This document shows positions 1-14,600 of a stretch of DNA of 64,000 nt, in pieces. The notes under the pieces were generated by a model. It saw only the letters and a list, made by a program, of their open reading frames with translations, was not told the DNA's origin and did no database searches. A program made the position numbers and the translations under genes. The stretch is from Gadus chalcogrammus (Eukaryota; Chordata; Actinopteri; Gadiformes; Gadidae). Numbering within the stretch: the first letter of the stretch is position 1; each line of letters starts with the position of its first letter. The stretch spans positions 10,421,800 to 10,485,799 of the forward strand of contig NC_079419.1 in NCBI RefSeq assembly GCF_026213295.1. The letters run 5' to 3'.

Positions 1-228
1 GAGAGGGCGAGAAAGAGAGAGGGAGAGAGAGAATGAAGCGAAATGATGATCTCATCATGAATGATGTCATTGGGGAATCACCACTGGGAGTGTGTGAGTG
101 TTTGTGTGTGGATGATATAAGAGTGTGTTTGTAAGTGTAAGTGTGGCTGTGTGTGTGCATGAGGCTGGAGGACAGATGTTTGACCTTGTTCCGGAAAAAA
201 AGATGTCAGCTGTCAACCTGACCTGTAT

Positions 229-477
<249 letters not shown>

Positions 478-479
478 TG

Positions 480-1130
480 TGTAGCTCAAGGCGTCTAAAC
501 TTCCCTAACAGTTGAAAATACGATCTCACTCTATTCAATAAAACAGGATTTGATGGTGAGCTGAGGAATAAAGATTCAGACAATAAAACAGCGTGAAGTT
601 GTTTAACAGTTATGAATTTATTGTTGTCGTACAACGCGGCAATAAGATGCGTCGTAACCCCCAGTAAACTCTCATTAACTAGGACAGAAAGAGGAGTGTG
701 AGTGTGCGTGCGTGTGTGTTTTCATGGTGTTAGTTTGTGTGTCACACGAACGTGTGTGTGTGCGGTTTTGCGTGCGTGTCAGGAAAGGACAACCATGAAA
801 CAAAAGCAATCAACCTCCCCTCTAATGTTTCTAAATGAACACAAATAACCCTCCACGATAGACGACACCTGACTACTAAGAAACACAAAGGATAGCTCCC
901 GTGTGCAGGGGGCCGCTGATGCAGGGGGCCGCTGAGGCAGGGGGGCCCATGGCAGGTTTAGTTTGCGAAGAAAACCCAAATCGGTCTGCCCCAGGACATC
1001 ATCAGAGCAACCGCAGGTCCACATACGGCCTCCTGAGCCTCCTGTCCGGTGGTCCGGCCAGAGCACAGAGCGGTGGGCCGACACTCAGCGTCACACTGAC
1101 CAGAGCCTCCCCCCTCCCCCGACGGAGCGG
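480..1130. other. intergenic, nothing recognised
   Basis: Unique-looking sequence with some TG-rich patches near 695-780. No exon-like block, RNA gene or transposon end was recognised. Confidence 0.4.
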
Positions 1131-1133
1131 TCA

Positions 1134-1179
1134 AGCTGAGATCAGAGACCACGGAGCAACGTGGTCTCTGATCTCAGCT
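1134..1179. repeat. 20-bp perfect inverted repeat, 6-nt spacer
   Basis: Arms 1134-1153 and 1160-1179 are exact complements, separated by GAGCAA. Confidence 0.95.
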
Positions 1180-1249
1180 CTCCTTTAATCATGCAGAGCT
1201 GAGCTCCTCAGACGCGATCGATGGCCCAACGACGTCTCCCCAACGGTAC

Positions 1250-1410
1250 CCGGTCTCTGAAGCCCGGACCAGGTCTCTGAAGCCCGGACCAGGTCTCTGA
1301 AGTCCGGACCAGGTCTCTGAAGTCCGGACCAGGTCTCTGAAGTCCGGACCAGGTCTCTGAAGCCCGGACCAGGTCTCTGAAGTCCGGACCAGGTCTCAGA
1401 AGTCCGGTCC
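1250..1410. repeat. 20-bp minisatellite
   Basis: About eight copies of GGTCTCTGAAGCCCGGACCA, with C/T variation at one position. Confidence 0.9.
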
Positions 1411-1444
1411 GGTGGGGACCAGAACTGGGGGAGGGGAGGTGTGT

Positions 1445-1625
1445 GTTAGCCGGGATAACACGGTAGCTCTCAGGGCTAACAGAGTATCATTCCGGGCTAA
1501 CACATTAGCTCTCCGGGATAACACGGTAGCTCTACGGGCTAACACGGTAGCTCGCCGGGCTAACAGAGTAGCTCTCCAGGCTAACACAGTAGCACTCCAT
1601 GCTAACACAGTAGCTCCCCGGGCGA
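1445..1625. repeat. about 21-bp minisatellite
   Basis: Around eight diverged copies of GGCTAACACGGTAGCTCTCC. Confidence 0.85.
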
Positions 1626-2047
1626 TTACAGTACCTGATCTCAATTCTTCATAAACTCTCAAGACTCCAGTGAATCTGATTCAACGATTGATTGGACTAA
1701 AGGAAGCAAAGCCTGCCCTTTCCATCGAGGGCGGGTCTTGGAGTCGACCAACCGCTGAAGTTTTCAAAGACGACATTGTTAAAGGAAGAGCCCTCCTAAT
1801 TGGCAGCAGAAAAAAAGTAGAAACTCAAAGACCGTTTGTAGAAAACTTTCTCTACTTCTAACACTCTCTCCAGCTCTCCCTCCCCTTTCTCCCTAACTCC
1901 CTTTCTCCCCCCTCCCCCTCCTCTCCCAGAATCTAGTAATTGGGAAAGCAGTAGAAAGGGCGATCAAACAGATTCACACCTCCTTCACATTTAATGAAAG
2001 CTTCTCCAGTAAAAATACTGTAGACCAACTTTGAGTGCATGGCTGTG

Positions 2048-2165
<118 letters not shown>

Positions 2166-2554
2166 AGTGTGTGTGTGCACGCTTGGCTTGTGTTCAAGGA
2201 AATTAACTATTCTTGTCAATTAGTCGTTTTTATTTCTTCTAATCAAAGTCTGTCTGAGCAGACGTCGTATAGTGTTCTCCGTCTCTATACCTGGATTTCA
2301 TTGGAATTTATTTTTGTTATTTTATCAATTTTATTGTCATCCAATATACTACCCCGGGATTTCAGATTCAATTATAGACCAAATTACACTGGAAGAGGAA
2401 ATCCAAGCGTGTGGAATTCATAAGAAAGTCCTCCGAGTGGGTCGGTTGTTGTTCCGTCGTTGTGTGTCGTGTTTTTGCTTGGTTATTGTGTTGTCATGAA
2501 GACGCAACCCCTGGTCCCAGCCCTCCACCCAAACACCAAACTGAGCTACATTGT

Positions 2555-2745
2555 TCTCTGCTCTCTCCTCTCCCTCCTCTCTCTTCGTCTCCTCTTTCTC
2601 CTCTCTCTCCTCTCTCTCATCCTCTTCTCCTCCTCTCCTCTCTCCTCCTCTCCTCTCTCTCCTCCTTTCTCCTCCTCTCCTCTCTCTCTCCTCCTCTCGT
2701 TTCTCCTTTCTCCCCCTCTCCTCTCGTCTCCTCTTGGTTCCACAC
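2555..2745. repeat. CTCCTCTC polypyrimidine tract
   Basis: Irregular pyrimidine tract of TCTCCTCCTCTC-like units. Confidence 0.85.
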
Positions 2746-2942
2746 AGAGCTTCTAATGTTCTTATAAAACTTGTTTTCCTGCAAAACGATTTTATATTAA
2801 AAGCTGTCATGTAGCAATAAACTAATTGCATTACTGGAGATTTCAACTATTAGCGCTCACAGTTAAATTAACCAAGTTTCAATTTCAAAGTTATCGTCAT
2901 CATGTGCACATTAATTGAATAATGAGCAGCATGACACATTTC

Positions 2943-3435
2943 AGTGGTAAACAAACAGAAACTACTGAGTCAGGTCCAAAACCAAACAGGTACTTTACAG
3001 AAACTACTGAATCTGGTCTAAACAGGTACTTTACAGAAACAACTGAATCTGGTCTAAACAGGTACTTTACAGAAACGACTGAATCTTGTCTGAACAGGTA
3101 CTTTACAGAAACGACTGAATCTTGTCTGAACGGGTACTTTAAAGAAACTACTGAATCTGGTCTAAACAGGTACTTTACAGAAACGACTGAATCAGGTCTA
3201 AACAGGTACTTTACAGAAAGGACTGAATCTGGTCTAAACAGGTACTTTACAGAAACGACTGAATCAGGTCTAAACAGGTACTTTACAGAAAGGACTGAAT
3301 CTGGTCTAAACAGGTACTTTACAGAAACGACTGAATCTTGTCTGAACGGGTACTTTACAGAAACGACTGAATCAGGTCTAAACAGGTACTTTACAGAAAC
3401 GACTGAATCAGGTCTAAACAGGTCCTTTACACAAG
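2943..3435. repeat. 36-bp minisatellite, about 14 copies
   Basis: The unit starts GGTACTTTACAGAAACGACT and continues to CTAAACA. Because 36 is a multiple of three, both strands stay open and yield 12-residue peptide repeats (NRYFTETTESGL on plus). I see no splice or start context that makes either a protein. Confidence 0.9.
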
Positions 3436-3539
3436 CTAGACCATAGTGCACAGAAACCGACTCTAGTTTTACAGAAACAAACATGTTTTGAGGATTGCTG
3501 TGAAACAAGCGACCTGTCTGACAGCAGTGAAGCAAGGTG

Positions 3540-4130
3540 AGAGGGGTAGGAGCAGGAGGAGGAGGAGGAGGAGGAGGGGGCAGAGGAGGAGGAGGAGGAG
3601 GAGGAGGAGGGGGGGGGCAGAGGAGGATGAGGAGGAGGAGGAGGGGGCAGAGGAGGAGGAGGGGGCAGAGGAGGAGGAGGGGGCAGAGGAGGAGGAGGGG
3701 GCGGAGGAGCAGGAGGAGGAGGGGGCAGAGGAGGAGGGGGCAGAGGAGGAGGAGGAGGAGGAGGAGGGGCAGAGGAGGAGGAGGAGGAGGAGGGGGCAGA
3801 GGAGGAGGAGGGGGCGGAGGAGGAGGAGGAGGAGGAGGAGGAGGGGGCAGAGGAGGAGGAGGGGGCGGAGGAGGAGGGGGCAGAGGAGGAGGAGGGGGCG
3901 GAGGAGGAGGGGGCAGAGGAGGAGGAGGGGGCGGAGGAGCAGGAGGAGGAGGAGGAGGAGGGGGCAGAGGAGGAGGGGGCAGAGGAGGAGGAGGAGGAGG
4001 AGGAGGAGTAGGAGGAGAAAGGGGAGGGGGAGCATCGGAGGAGGGGGAGGAGAGAAGGATGAAGAGAGGGGGGAAGAGGAGGAGGGTGAGGAGGAGGGTG
4101 GTGAGTAAGGGAGGAGGAGGAGGTTGAGGG
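3540..4130. repeat. GGA / GGGGCAGA polypurine array
   Basis: About 590 bp of [19 protein letters not shown] units, purine-only on the plus strand apart from scattered C. It could form triplex or G-quadruplex DNA. Confidence 0.9.
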
Positions 4131-4279
4131 TGAGGAGGGGGTTGGGTCTTGGGAGACCCCTCCCCCTCCGACTCTGTGGTAACGAGCCGAGCCGGCAGTA
4201 TTCTGCTTATGGGCCTGTAAACAAGGCACTTATTAAGATGGAGGTTGCCGCGGGCAACCAAGGATGAGAGGGATACCTA

Positions 4280-5090
4280 CGTGTGTGTGTGTGTGTGGGC
4301 TCGTGTTTGACAATGAGCAAATATCAGTGATAAAAAGTATTAACCAGTGTCTCTCCCTAGAGACCTGGAGACAGAGCGACAGAGCGAGAGAGCGAGAGAG
4401 AGAGAGAGCGAGAGAGCGAGATAGAGAGAGAGAGATGCGGAAAGAGAGTGAAAGAGAAAGACAATTAAACACGGACATTGATGTAGGGATGGAGTGAAAG
4501 ACAAAGACACAGTGGGGTGTGTGTGTGTCAGTGTGTGTGTGTGTGGGGTGGGGGCAACTTACAACTTTGAATAATAACCAAATTCTGGATGTGATCCTCC
4601 TAACCCCCCAAACGCAGGCACGCACGCACACACACATACACACACACACACATAGACACACACACAGACGCACACACACACACTATACGATCCTGGAGTC
4701 AGAACTCACTCCAGAGTCGTCGTGGCGATGGGGCGGAGGGGGTGTGCGGGGGGGGGTCTTATCACGACCAGCAGACACAAATTAACTGGCTGACATTTCT
4801 GTAGAGAAGAGAAAACGTTCCGATCATGTGACCACACGCAACACTGGACGCACTAACACCAAGAGAACACACACACACACTGACACCAAGAGAACACACA
4901 CACACACACACTAACACACTCAGAGACCACACACACAAAGCACCATGAAAACACACATGCACACACACTGAGAACACACACAGACACACACAAACAAACT
5001 CACTAACACACCATGAGAACACACACACACACAAACACTTGTACCATGAGAATACAAACAGACATACACACACAGATGAAAACATCATGA
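4280..5090. repeat. mixed GA and AC-rich tracts
   Basis: GA-rich 4370-4470, AC-rich 4620-4690 and ACACCAAGAGAACAC units from 4850 to 5090. No gene seen. Confidence 0.7.
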
Positions 5091-5203
<113 letters not shown>

Positions 5204-5329
5204 ATGAGTCCCTTTGGTTCCTTGGTCATGGGCTGGGTCAGAGGTATTAACCTACATGGATGTATGAGGGTGGGGGGACCCACATGACCACGGGAGAACA
5301 TTCTAACTTCACACAGAACCACAGTAACA

Positions 5330-5460
5330 CAACTCACTGATCTAACCGTGCTAACTATGCTCACTGATCTAACCGTGCTAACTATGCTCACTGATCTAAC
5401 CGTGCTCAATGTACTCGCTGAGCTAACGGAGCTAACTGAGCTAACGAAAGGCTAACGAAG
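5330..5460. repeat. short minisatellite, CTCACTGATCTAACCGTGCT
   Basis: About three near-identical copies followed by GCTAACGRAGCTAAC-like units. Confidence 0.75.
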
Positions 5461-5800
5461 GCTAACGGCAGCCAACAGAGGCGGTGGACCGTCCGGCGTG
5501 GATACAGCACAGGGCTCTCATTCATGTTCAATGGCGGGGAAAAGCTGCTAATTAACAGCTAACGGTAACTCTGTCACACATATGCACACACATTCACACA
5601 CACGCACACACATGTACGAACAACCTCATCCTCAACAAGATGTCCGTGCGTGTGCTGCTGCCGGGCTTGTTTCCATGGAAACGGGAGGCAGGCAGGTGTT
5701 AAGGGAAGACTTAGTGATAATATTCTCTTCGCTATCATCACACGCACACACACAAACACACACAGAGACTAAACACACATAAATACAGACACCAACACAG

Positions 5801-5802
<2 letters not shown>

Positions 5803-5854
<52 letters not shown>

Positions 5855-5864
5855 AGACACAGAC

Positions 5865-5922
<58 letters not shown>
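5803..5922. repeat. (AC)n microsatellite, compound
   Basis: AC array broken by ACAGACACAGACAAC. Confidence 0.9.
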
Positions 5923-5925
<3 letters not shown>

Positions 5926-6482
5926 GGCAGGTCTTAAAGTGGTAGTTGGATGGCCAGATGGTTGTGACTCCACTTTACCAGTAAAAAAGAATTGTGTTAA
6001 TATATTCCCCCATGTTTAAACTGTAGAACATGGCTTGGTCCTATTATGGATGAAATTTACATGAGAGGTGAAGAGAGCAGGAGAGGAGAGGAGAGAGGGA
6101 GAAAGGCAAGTAGAGAAGGAGAGAGGAAAGGAGAAAAGGAGAGAAGAGAGGAGAGAATTATCATAGGTGTAGATTGTAGAAACTTAAATTGAAGAAATAA
6201 GAGAGAGAGTTGCTGTAGATAGAGAGGATGTAGAGAGAGAGAGACAATGAGAGACAGAGAGAGACAGAACAAGAGAGAAATAGAGGGAGAAAGAGAGAGC
6301 GAACGTTGTGGTCACTCCTGTCAAACTCTTCCTCTCCCCTGCCAAAGAACACACACACACACACACTCTTTCTCTCTAACTCACACACACACACTCACTC
6401 CCTCCCTCCCTCCCTGTTGCGGGTTAATTATGCATGTTCCGTATTACATGGCTGTCATCTCCTGAGGAGCACGGGTCATCTC

Positions 6483-6526
6483 CCGGGAGGGAGGGAGGGA
6501 GGGAGGGAGGGAGGGAGGGAGGGAGG

Positions 6527-6583
<57 letters not shown>

Positions 6584-6602
6584 GTGAGTGAGTGAGTGAG
6601 TG
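6483..6602. repeat. (GGGA)n-(AG)n-(TGAG)n compound microsatellite
   Basis: GGGA from 6487, AG from 6532, TGAG from 6580. Confidence 0.9.
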
Positions 6603-7015
6603 ACAGCTGGTATTGTAGCATATGGAGTGATTGTTTAGTTGCTGTGGTTGGAGTTGGTGGTGATGAAGGTGGTAAGGGTGGTGTTCAGTGTGGTGGCTGT
6701 GGTTGAGGTGTAGGTGATGGCGGTGGTTAGGATGGTGTTTCAGTGTGGCATTAAGCACGAGGGCATGCTGGGATGAATCTCTACGCTCACAACATGAAAT
6801 ATGCATGAAGCTTTGAAATACATTTGGGGGTGTATTGTTTTCATCTCTCTCCCCCTCTCCCCTCTCTCTTCATCTCTCTCTCTCACTCGCAAACTCACTC
6901 TCTCTATCACTCTAAAACTCACTCTCTCTCTCATTCTGTGTCAGTGTCTCTCTTTCTCTCTCTGTGTCTCGCACTCTTCCCCCTCGCTCTCTTCCCCTTC
7001 TCTCTCAAATGGCAT

Positions 7016-7017
<2 letters not shown>

Positions 7018-7072
<55 letters not shown>

Positions 7073-7085
7073 GATGAGAGAAAGG
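7018..7085. repeat. (AG)n microsatellite
   Basis: About 48 bp pure AG followed by impure purines. Confidence 0.9.
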
Positions 7086-7089
7086 TAGA

Positions 7090-8218
<1,129 letters not shown>

Positions 8219-8793
8219 AACAACAGAGTAAGCAAAAAGCAAGAATTATAGAGAATAGAGGGAGAGAATGAAAGAGAGAATGATAGACAGAGAGAGAATT
8301 GAGAGGGAGAGAATGGAAGAGAGAGAATGATAGAGAGAGAGTAGAGAGGGATAGAATGAAAGAGAACAGAGAGGGAGAGAATGAAAGAGAGAGAACAGAG
8401 GGCGAGGGGGAGATCGTCCGTGTGCAGGGTTTTGAACCAAACATTGTTTCTGCCCTCGTCTCGTTAATCTCCACCTCCAGGGCCCTAATTGGTCCCTGGA
8501 GGTGGAGCGGGGGGGCAGGCGGGGCCCCGGGCTGTGGTCCGCCCCCCGTCTTAAGGCCTAATGAAACGGCCGGGGGACACACTGACATTTTGGCGTGAAA
8601 AGAGCAGCGGCGAGTCAAATCTTCTAAGTGCCACCGAAGGAGCCCTGGGGGACGCCTTAACCAACGAGTCTCATGTCCGGACCTTCGTTAGCCGCCGCCA
8701 CCGCAGCATCCGTCACCGAGGACACCGAGAAAACACACAAACACACTGACACCAAGAGAACACACACACACACTGACACCAAGAGAACACACG

Positions 8794-8824
<31 letters not shown>

Positions 8825-9079
8825 TCTAACACCTAGAGAACACACACACAAACATACACACACTAACACACCATGAAAAAACACACACACACACTAACAC
8901 ACATGCACACTAACACCATGAGAACACACACACGCTAACACACCATGACACACACACGCGCCACGCAGACCCCCTCGAACGGGGAGGGAGGAGGGGACAG
9001 GAAACGAGACGAAGCGCGAGTGGCTCGTCCGCTACTACGCGACGCGGCGTTTGAGTTCAGGGGAACTCAAACGCCCCCA

Positions 9080-9260
9080 GCCTCCTGCTGGGGGCAAAGG
9101 CCCTATCCTTGTAACCACTCAAGGGGCCCCATCCTTGTTACCAGTAAAGGGGTCCCCATCCTTGTTCCTAGTAAAGGGGTCCCCATCCTTGTTACCACTA
9201 CAGGGGCCTCATCCTTGTTACCAATACAGGGGCCCTATCCTTGTAACCAGTAGAGGGGCC
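9080..9260. repeat. about 26-bp minisatellite
   Basis: Six to seven copies of AGGGGCCCCATCCTTGTTAC with spacer CAGTA. Confidence 0.85.
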
Positions 9261-9269
9261 AACAAACCC

Positions 9270-10025
9270 TCTCTGCACAGGTTGGGTCCTCACAGTGTGA
9301 CTCCTGTGGGCAGGACATAACTCAGTGAAACACTCGTTTGTGGACAGAGACAGCGGAGGCAGAGGACTTAAGACTGAGGAGGAATCAGCTGTAAGAAGGA
9401 GACGCAATGCGCCAACCAGCGTCGAATAAACGCTTATGAATAAAGTTTCGGAGCGTCCCCTTTCCCCGTAAGTCATCTAAATTGGTTGAGGTTGTGTGAA
9501 AGTTTTGGTTCGGTCCAAGCGGTTCTAACTGCGTCTCTGTACCCGAATAATTCATCCTGAAGCTCAGCCTCCAGCAGATGATTCTACCCCAGAGAGACGG
9601 CAGGTAGGACGGGGATCAGCCAATCACAGCCCCAGGAGGCCAGCCGCTACACCGGGGACATCGGGATCCAGACGCCAAATCCTTTGGAGGCGAGACGAAT
9701 GCCCACGCTCACAACAGTGCTCTTTAGCAAGGCGTTAGCGGTGAGTGCATTATGGGTAATCCCCCAGGGAGGATCCGACACGGAGATGAGGAACATCTCG
9801 TCTCCGTGGCGCCGGGACCGGAGGACCGAACACAAAGACGTGTTCCGGCTGCAGACGCGCGGGGGGGGGGGGGGGTTTACGGTTCGATCCGGCCTAATGG
9901 ATCGGCCTAATCCTAATCCAGCGGACCGCAGTCTAGACGCACAACACCCTTTATACACCCCGGATTACACCACACAACAACTAAACCAACTCTATATATA
10001 GAGATATACATAGAAACATGGAACG
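9270..10025. other. intergenic, nothing recognised
   Basis: Mixed unique-looking sequence including a G12-type run near 9862. No exon-like block recognised. Confidence 0.35.
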
Positions 10026-10029
10026 TAGA

Positions 10030-10155
<126 letters not shown>

Positions 10156-10329
10156 AAGAGACAGAGAGACAGAGAGACAGAGAAAGATGGACACAGAGAC
10201 AGAGACAGACAGACAGAAAGAGGGAGAGAAAGACAGAGGGAGAGAGAGAGAGACAGAGGGAGAGAGTGATGGAAAGAAAGACAGACAGATAGACAGACAG
10301 AGGGAGAGGGAGGGAGAGAGGGAGAAACA

Positions 10330-11479
10330 CACACACTGTTAAAATAGATGGATGCATACTTCATAGACGCTGTAAGATTAGACGCTTGTAAATCGGCCTT
10401 CAACCCTATTGATCTATATACAAACCAAACCTTCGGAAACTTAACTAAAACCAAACTAAACAAGCTCTCCCCGAACATCTCTGTACCCGAGCAGCGTTTC
10501 AGCGGTATGAGTGAAATTTTTCAGACATGGTTTTCAGACCCGACGATACGATCGGTTACTTTCCATTGTTGGAACAAAGTGGTTTTCATGACTGAATACG
10601 AGATGGCCTCTGTGACGGGGTGGTTATGTACACAGCCATGATCTCTCAGTTCTACCAAGGTCTCCTCTGATGAAGATCTCTGACAGACAGCTGGAGGACA
10701 CGGCTGCCGCACCACATTAACCGCCAAGGACTTCTGTCAAACATCGCGACATAAAGACACCAATACCAGACACACACACACACAGATCAAACGCTCAGAT
10801 TGAACCCCACGCCGAGGAAAAATGCAGTGATACTTCTGTTTGGTTAGAACTGAACAGTAGTGCAGTAAATACTTTGTGAGGAATGACCTCCTACGCAGAG
10901 GCCTCCGAGTGCCAGGGAAAACATAGTTTCCCCCAACCTGCTCTTTGGAGCCCAATCATTTGGAGGTAGAGGTAATTCTCCTAATTTGACCGATGAAGAA
11001 GGGGGGAAACCTATTGATTGATATTATAAATGCAGCATGAATAATGGGGAAGATTACAAATGAGAAAAGGACGCGAAGTGGAAAGTAAAGAGTGTAAATA
11101 AACTCCCGGTATGATGTCACCACCTAGTGGTTGAAAGTGTACATTACATATATTAATTAGAAAGGACTTCTATTTGTCGTAAGTAGTATTAAAAGTTCTA
11201 AATTAAGTTCGTAAATGTAAAATCCGCACATGAAATGGAAAGGAATATTTTTCATTAGTTAATCTTTTGCAACATAAATAACATTGAATGATGAAATTTA
11301 TTGATTTTACCAAACGTTGATTTATAACTCGTTTCTAAATTAGTTTCCAGTTTTGATGTTTTAAATTTCTCTTAAGGGATGTATAAGAAAACATGTAAGC
11401 GAATTAAAAGTATAAAAAGTCAGTAGCCTCACTATTGGTTTTCATAACCCGATGTCCTTCAAACCTGTTATCTTCAGTC
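10330..11479. other. intergenic upstream of pitrm1, nothing recognised
   Basis: AT-rich from about 10970. The 97-codon open frame at 10348-10641 has no recognisable motif and no splice support. Confidence 0.4.
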
Positions 11480-11676
11480 TCCACCAATCCCGAGCGAGCT
11501 TGTTGTTCCACCGGACCAATCACAGCCCCGTTTGGTCGAACGTCACCTGTCATCTGTTCAACGCTACAGCGCAGCCGGCGTGAGTCCCTGATGATGCTGA
11601 GATCATACTATGACTCCATGTGACATCACCCGGCAGATTATCGTAATATCTAGACACTAATATTAATATATTAATA
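11480..11676 (+). promoter_or_regulatory. pitrm1: probable pitrm1 promoter and 5' UTR
   Basis: This is the stretch just before the pitrm1 start codon. It has two CCAAT-type motifs: CCACCAATCC near 11481 and GACCAATCAC near 11514, the second being a good NF-Y site. A CRE-like AACGTCACC lies near 11540 and TGACATCACCC near 11620. No TATA box stands out, as is usual for housekeeping mitochondrial-protein genes. The transcription start cannot be placed from sequence alone. Confidence 0.45.
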
Positions 11677-14600
11677 ATGTTCCGTCAGGCCAAAGCGGTG
11701 GCGCGGAAGCTACGATGTCTCAGGTGAGTGATACGTTATTAATCAGCTCCAAATGTCGTATAAACAATGACTAAGGTGAATTTAACGTTATCAATCAGTT
11801 GTTATCTGTCGTATAAGCACCCAGTAACGTGGGTGAGGGACATCCACCTTACTCAGTGTTTATACGACATATTGTAAGTAACGTGGAGTTGAGGAGTCCT
11901 GTGTTGTGGTCCTGGTCAGAGCCATGTGACCCAGAGTAACCCCCACACCCCCCTCCACCAGCAGCTTCGGACCGCAGACCGCCTGGAGACTCCAGAGCAC
12001 GTCGGCCCGGGAGAGGGCTCTGCTCTACCGGCCAGGGCAGAGTATCGAGGGCTTCACGGTGAAAGAGGTGAACGTCCAGACCTCCATCTGACCCCCAGAG
12101 CTGATGACGATGAGGAGCTTTCTGGTCTCATCACAAACCGCACGTCTTTTGACCGTCTTAAGAGGGTATAACTTGAGGCTAGGGGTCTGACTTGTGGTTA
12201 AAGGGATATAACTAGTGGTTAGGGGCTCTGACTCGAGGCTGAGAGGTTCTAGGTTCAAACCCCCACAAGACTAGTTATAAGCGGGTATAACTAGTGGTTA
12301 GGGGGTCTGACTGACCCTGGGCTGAGAGGTTCTGGTTTAAACCCCCACCTCCTCAGTCTGCAATTGTAGGCGTTCTTGAGAAACTAGGATGGACGGTACA
12401 TTATGGATATGGCTCGCCTACTGTGTTATTACCTAGTGTCTGTCTGACTGATGGTCTCTCTGACTGTCTGTCTGTCTGCAGGTGGTGGCGGTGCCTGACC
12501 TGTTTCTGACCGCCGTCAAACTGACCCACGACCGGACCGGAGCCCAGTACCTCCACGCCGCCAGAGATGACTCCAACAACCTCTTCAGGTACCAGCATAC
12601 CCTAACCCCAGACAGACTACCCTAACCTAACACAACAACAACTCAGACTGTACACTAACCCCCTAACCGCACACTCTACCCGGACAATGTACCCTAACCC
12701 TAGAATGTGACCTGACCCTAGACTGTACCCTGACCCTAACCCTAACAGAATGCTCACTAACCCTAGACTGAACCCTAGCCCTAACCTGACAGACTACCCT
12801 AACGGCCGATTCATACCTCCGGATCCGGACGAAATTCGTCCATCCGCCCCAAACGTTGCCTCCGGAACTACCATGCCTCCGTCTGGTTTCAGCGTTGTTA
12901 TGGATGTTACGCAATAAATCCTCTAGAGGGCAGTGACTGTCGTTTCACAAATTAACGGCATCGACAATCGCAAACATGACATCTGGAGAGATGATTTTGT
13001 TTTGTGTCATCCGATATCGGCCAAAAATAGTGGAAAATGTGTAGGCCTAGGCGGCGGTGGCATGTGACACCCCTCACCAACCCGCAGATTATCTCCTCAA
13101 ATTTTGTTAAATGACCAGTTACAACTCATTGCCAAAGCAGGGGAACAAAAAAATAAAATGGTCAGGTATATAGTATAATATAAGTATAAAACGTTAAATA
13201 CAATATATATCAGATATTATACTACTCTATCTATTTCCGCGAATGGTCTGACTTTTGACTCTACTGCCGCCTCAATTTCCGGTGGTATTGCTCCGGTTCT
13301 CCCGGAGCACTCCGGATTCGTAAGCTCAGAGGCGACGGACCCATTTACGGACGAAACACCTCCGGGACCGGACGAAACGGTCCGTATCCGTATTTACCGT
13401 AGGGTGTGAACGGGCCTTAACCCTAAACCCAGACCCTAACCTGACCCATACCTTACCCTCGAGTTTACCCTAACCCTAGACAGACTGTTGAACGGCCAGG
13501 GGTGGTTTGTTTCTAGAGGTCAGGGGTGGTTTGTTTCTAGAGGTCAGGGGTGCGTTTGTTTCTAGAGGTCAGGGGTGCGTTTGTTTCTAGAGGTCAGGGG
13601 TGCGTTTGTTTCTAGAGGTCAGCAGGGCTGTACGCTTACTTTTTAAAATGGTAGCACTGGTGCTAGCAAGCAAAAAAATTCAGTAGCACAAAAATAATTT
13701 TGATAGCACACATACTATAGTCAAAGTAGTATGTAGCCCCTATAGCCAAAGTAGTCAAAACTAAGCCTGCCTCGAGGCAATATTTACAAAACATAGACTT
13801 CTTGGATTGGTCGTAGATCAGCCAATTGAACATTTTTAACCATTGGGGGTTAAACCTGTACGTTTTCCCGTTGGCCGAGACGGAGTCATGGGTGGAGTCA
13901 ACTTCGTCCGAAGGTGCCGGTTCCGTGCTTGTGGTCGCTGAGTCAATCTCTTCCATACGTGGATTTTTTTCCAAGTTTCCATCTTTATTTGATGAAGAAG
14001 AACTTCCGAATACAGAGAAATACCTTTTCATTTTTCTGTTTTGCTTAAAAAGTGAATTTCCCGCGACCGTTACAAAGCCTCTTCCTCAACGTGTGAATGT
14101 TCGGGAAATGTAGTTCTTTAGTAGTTGAGCGGAACTGGCGAGCCTATAATTCAAAATACATTTCCCTACATGCATCGCTCCCATTATGCTCCTACACACT
14201 CGCGCTTAGCAGTGCGAAAGCCGTACAGAAAGACGTATTTATTTTCCTTCTCAACCTTTCGCACCGGTGCGAGTGGACTTGTATTTATCTTCGCACGTTA
14301 TATATTTTAATAGCAAATGCGATCAAAACTGTCGCACTGTACAGCCCTGGTCAGGTGTGCATTTGTTTCTAGAGGTCAGGGGTCGGTTTGTTTCTAGAGG
14401 TCTGGGGTGCGTTTGTTTCTAGAGTTCAGGGGTCGGTTTGTTTCCAGAGGTCAGGGGTCGGGTTTTTTCTAGAAGTCAGGGTTCGGTTTGTTTCTAGAGG
14501 TCAGGGTTCGGTTTGTTTCTAGAGGTCAGGGTTCGGTTTGTTTCTAGAGGTCAGGGGTCGGTTTGTTTCTAGAGGTCAGGGGTGCGTTTGTCTCTAGAGG

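Noticed and set aside
2943..3446. Open frames on both strands with 12-residue repeats (NRYFTETTESGL; PDSVVSVKYLFR)
   Set aside because: They arise because the 36-bp minisatellite unit is a multiple of three. No start, splice or domain evidence, and both strands are equally open.
3469..4261. Long Pro, Ser, Leu or Arg/Gly-rich frames
   Set aside because: Shadows of a GGA-type purine array.
10348..10641. 97-codon open frame with ordinary composition
   Set aside because: No recognisable motif, no splice context and no neighbouring exons; chance frame.
12598..12802. Interstitial telomere
   Set aside because: CCCTAA words are scattered and irregular, not a head-to-tail telomeric array.
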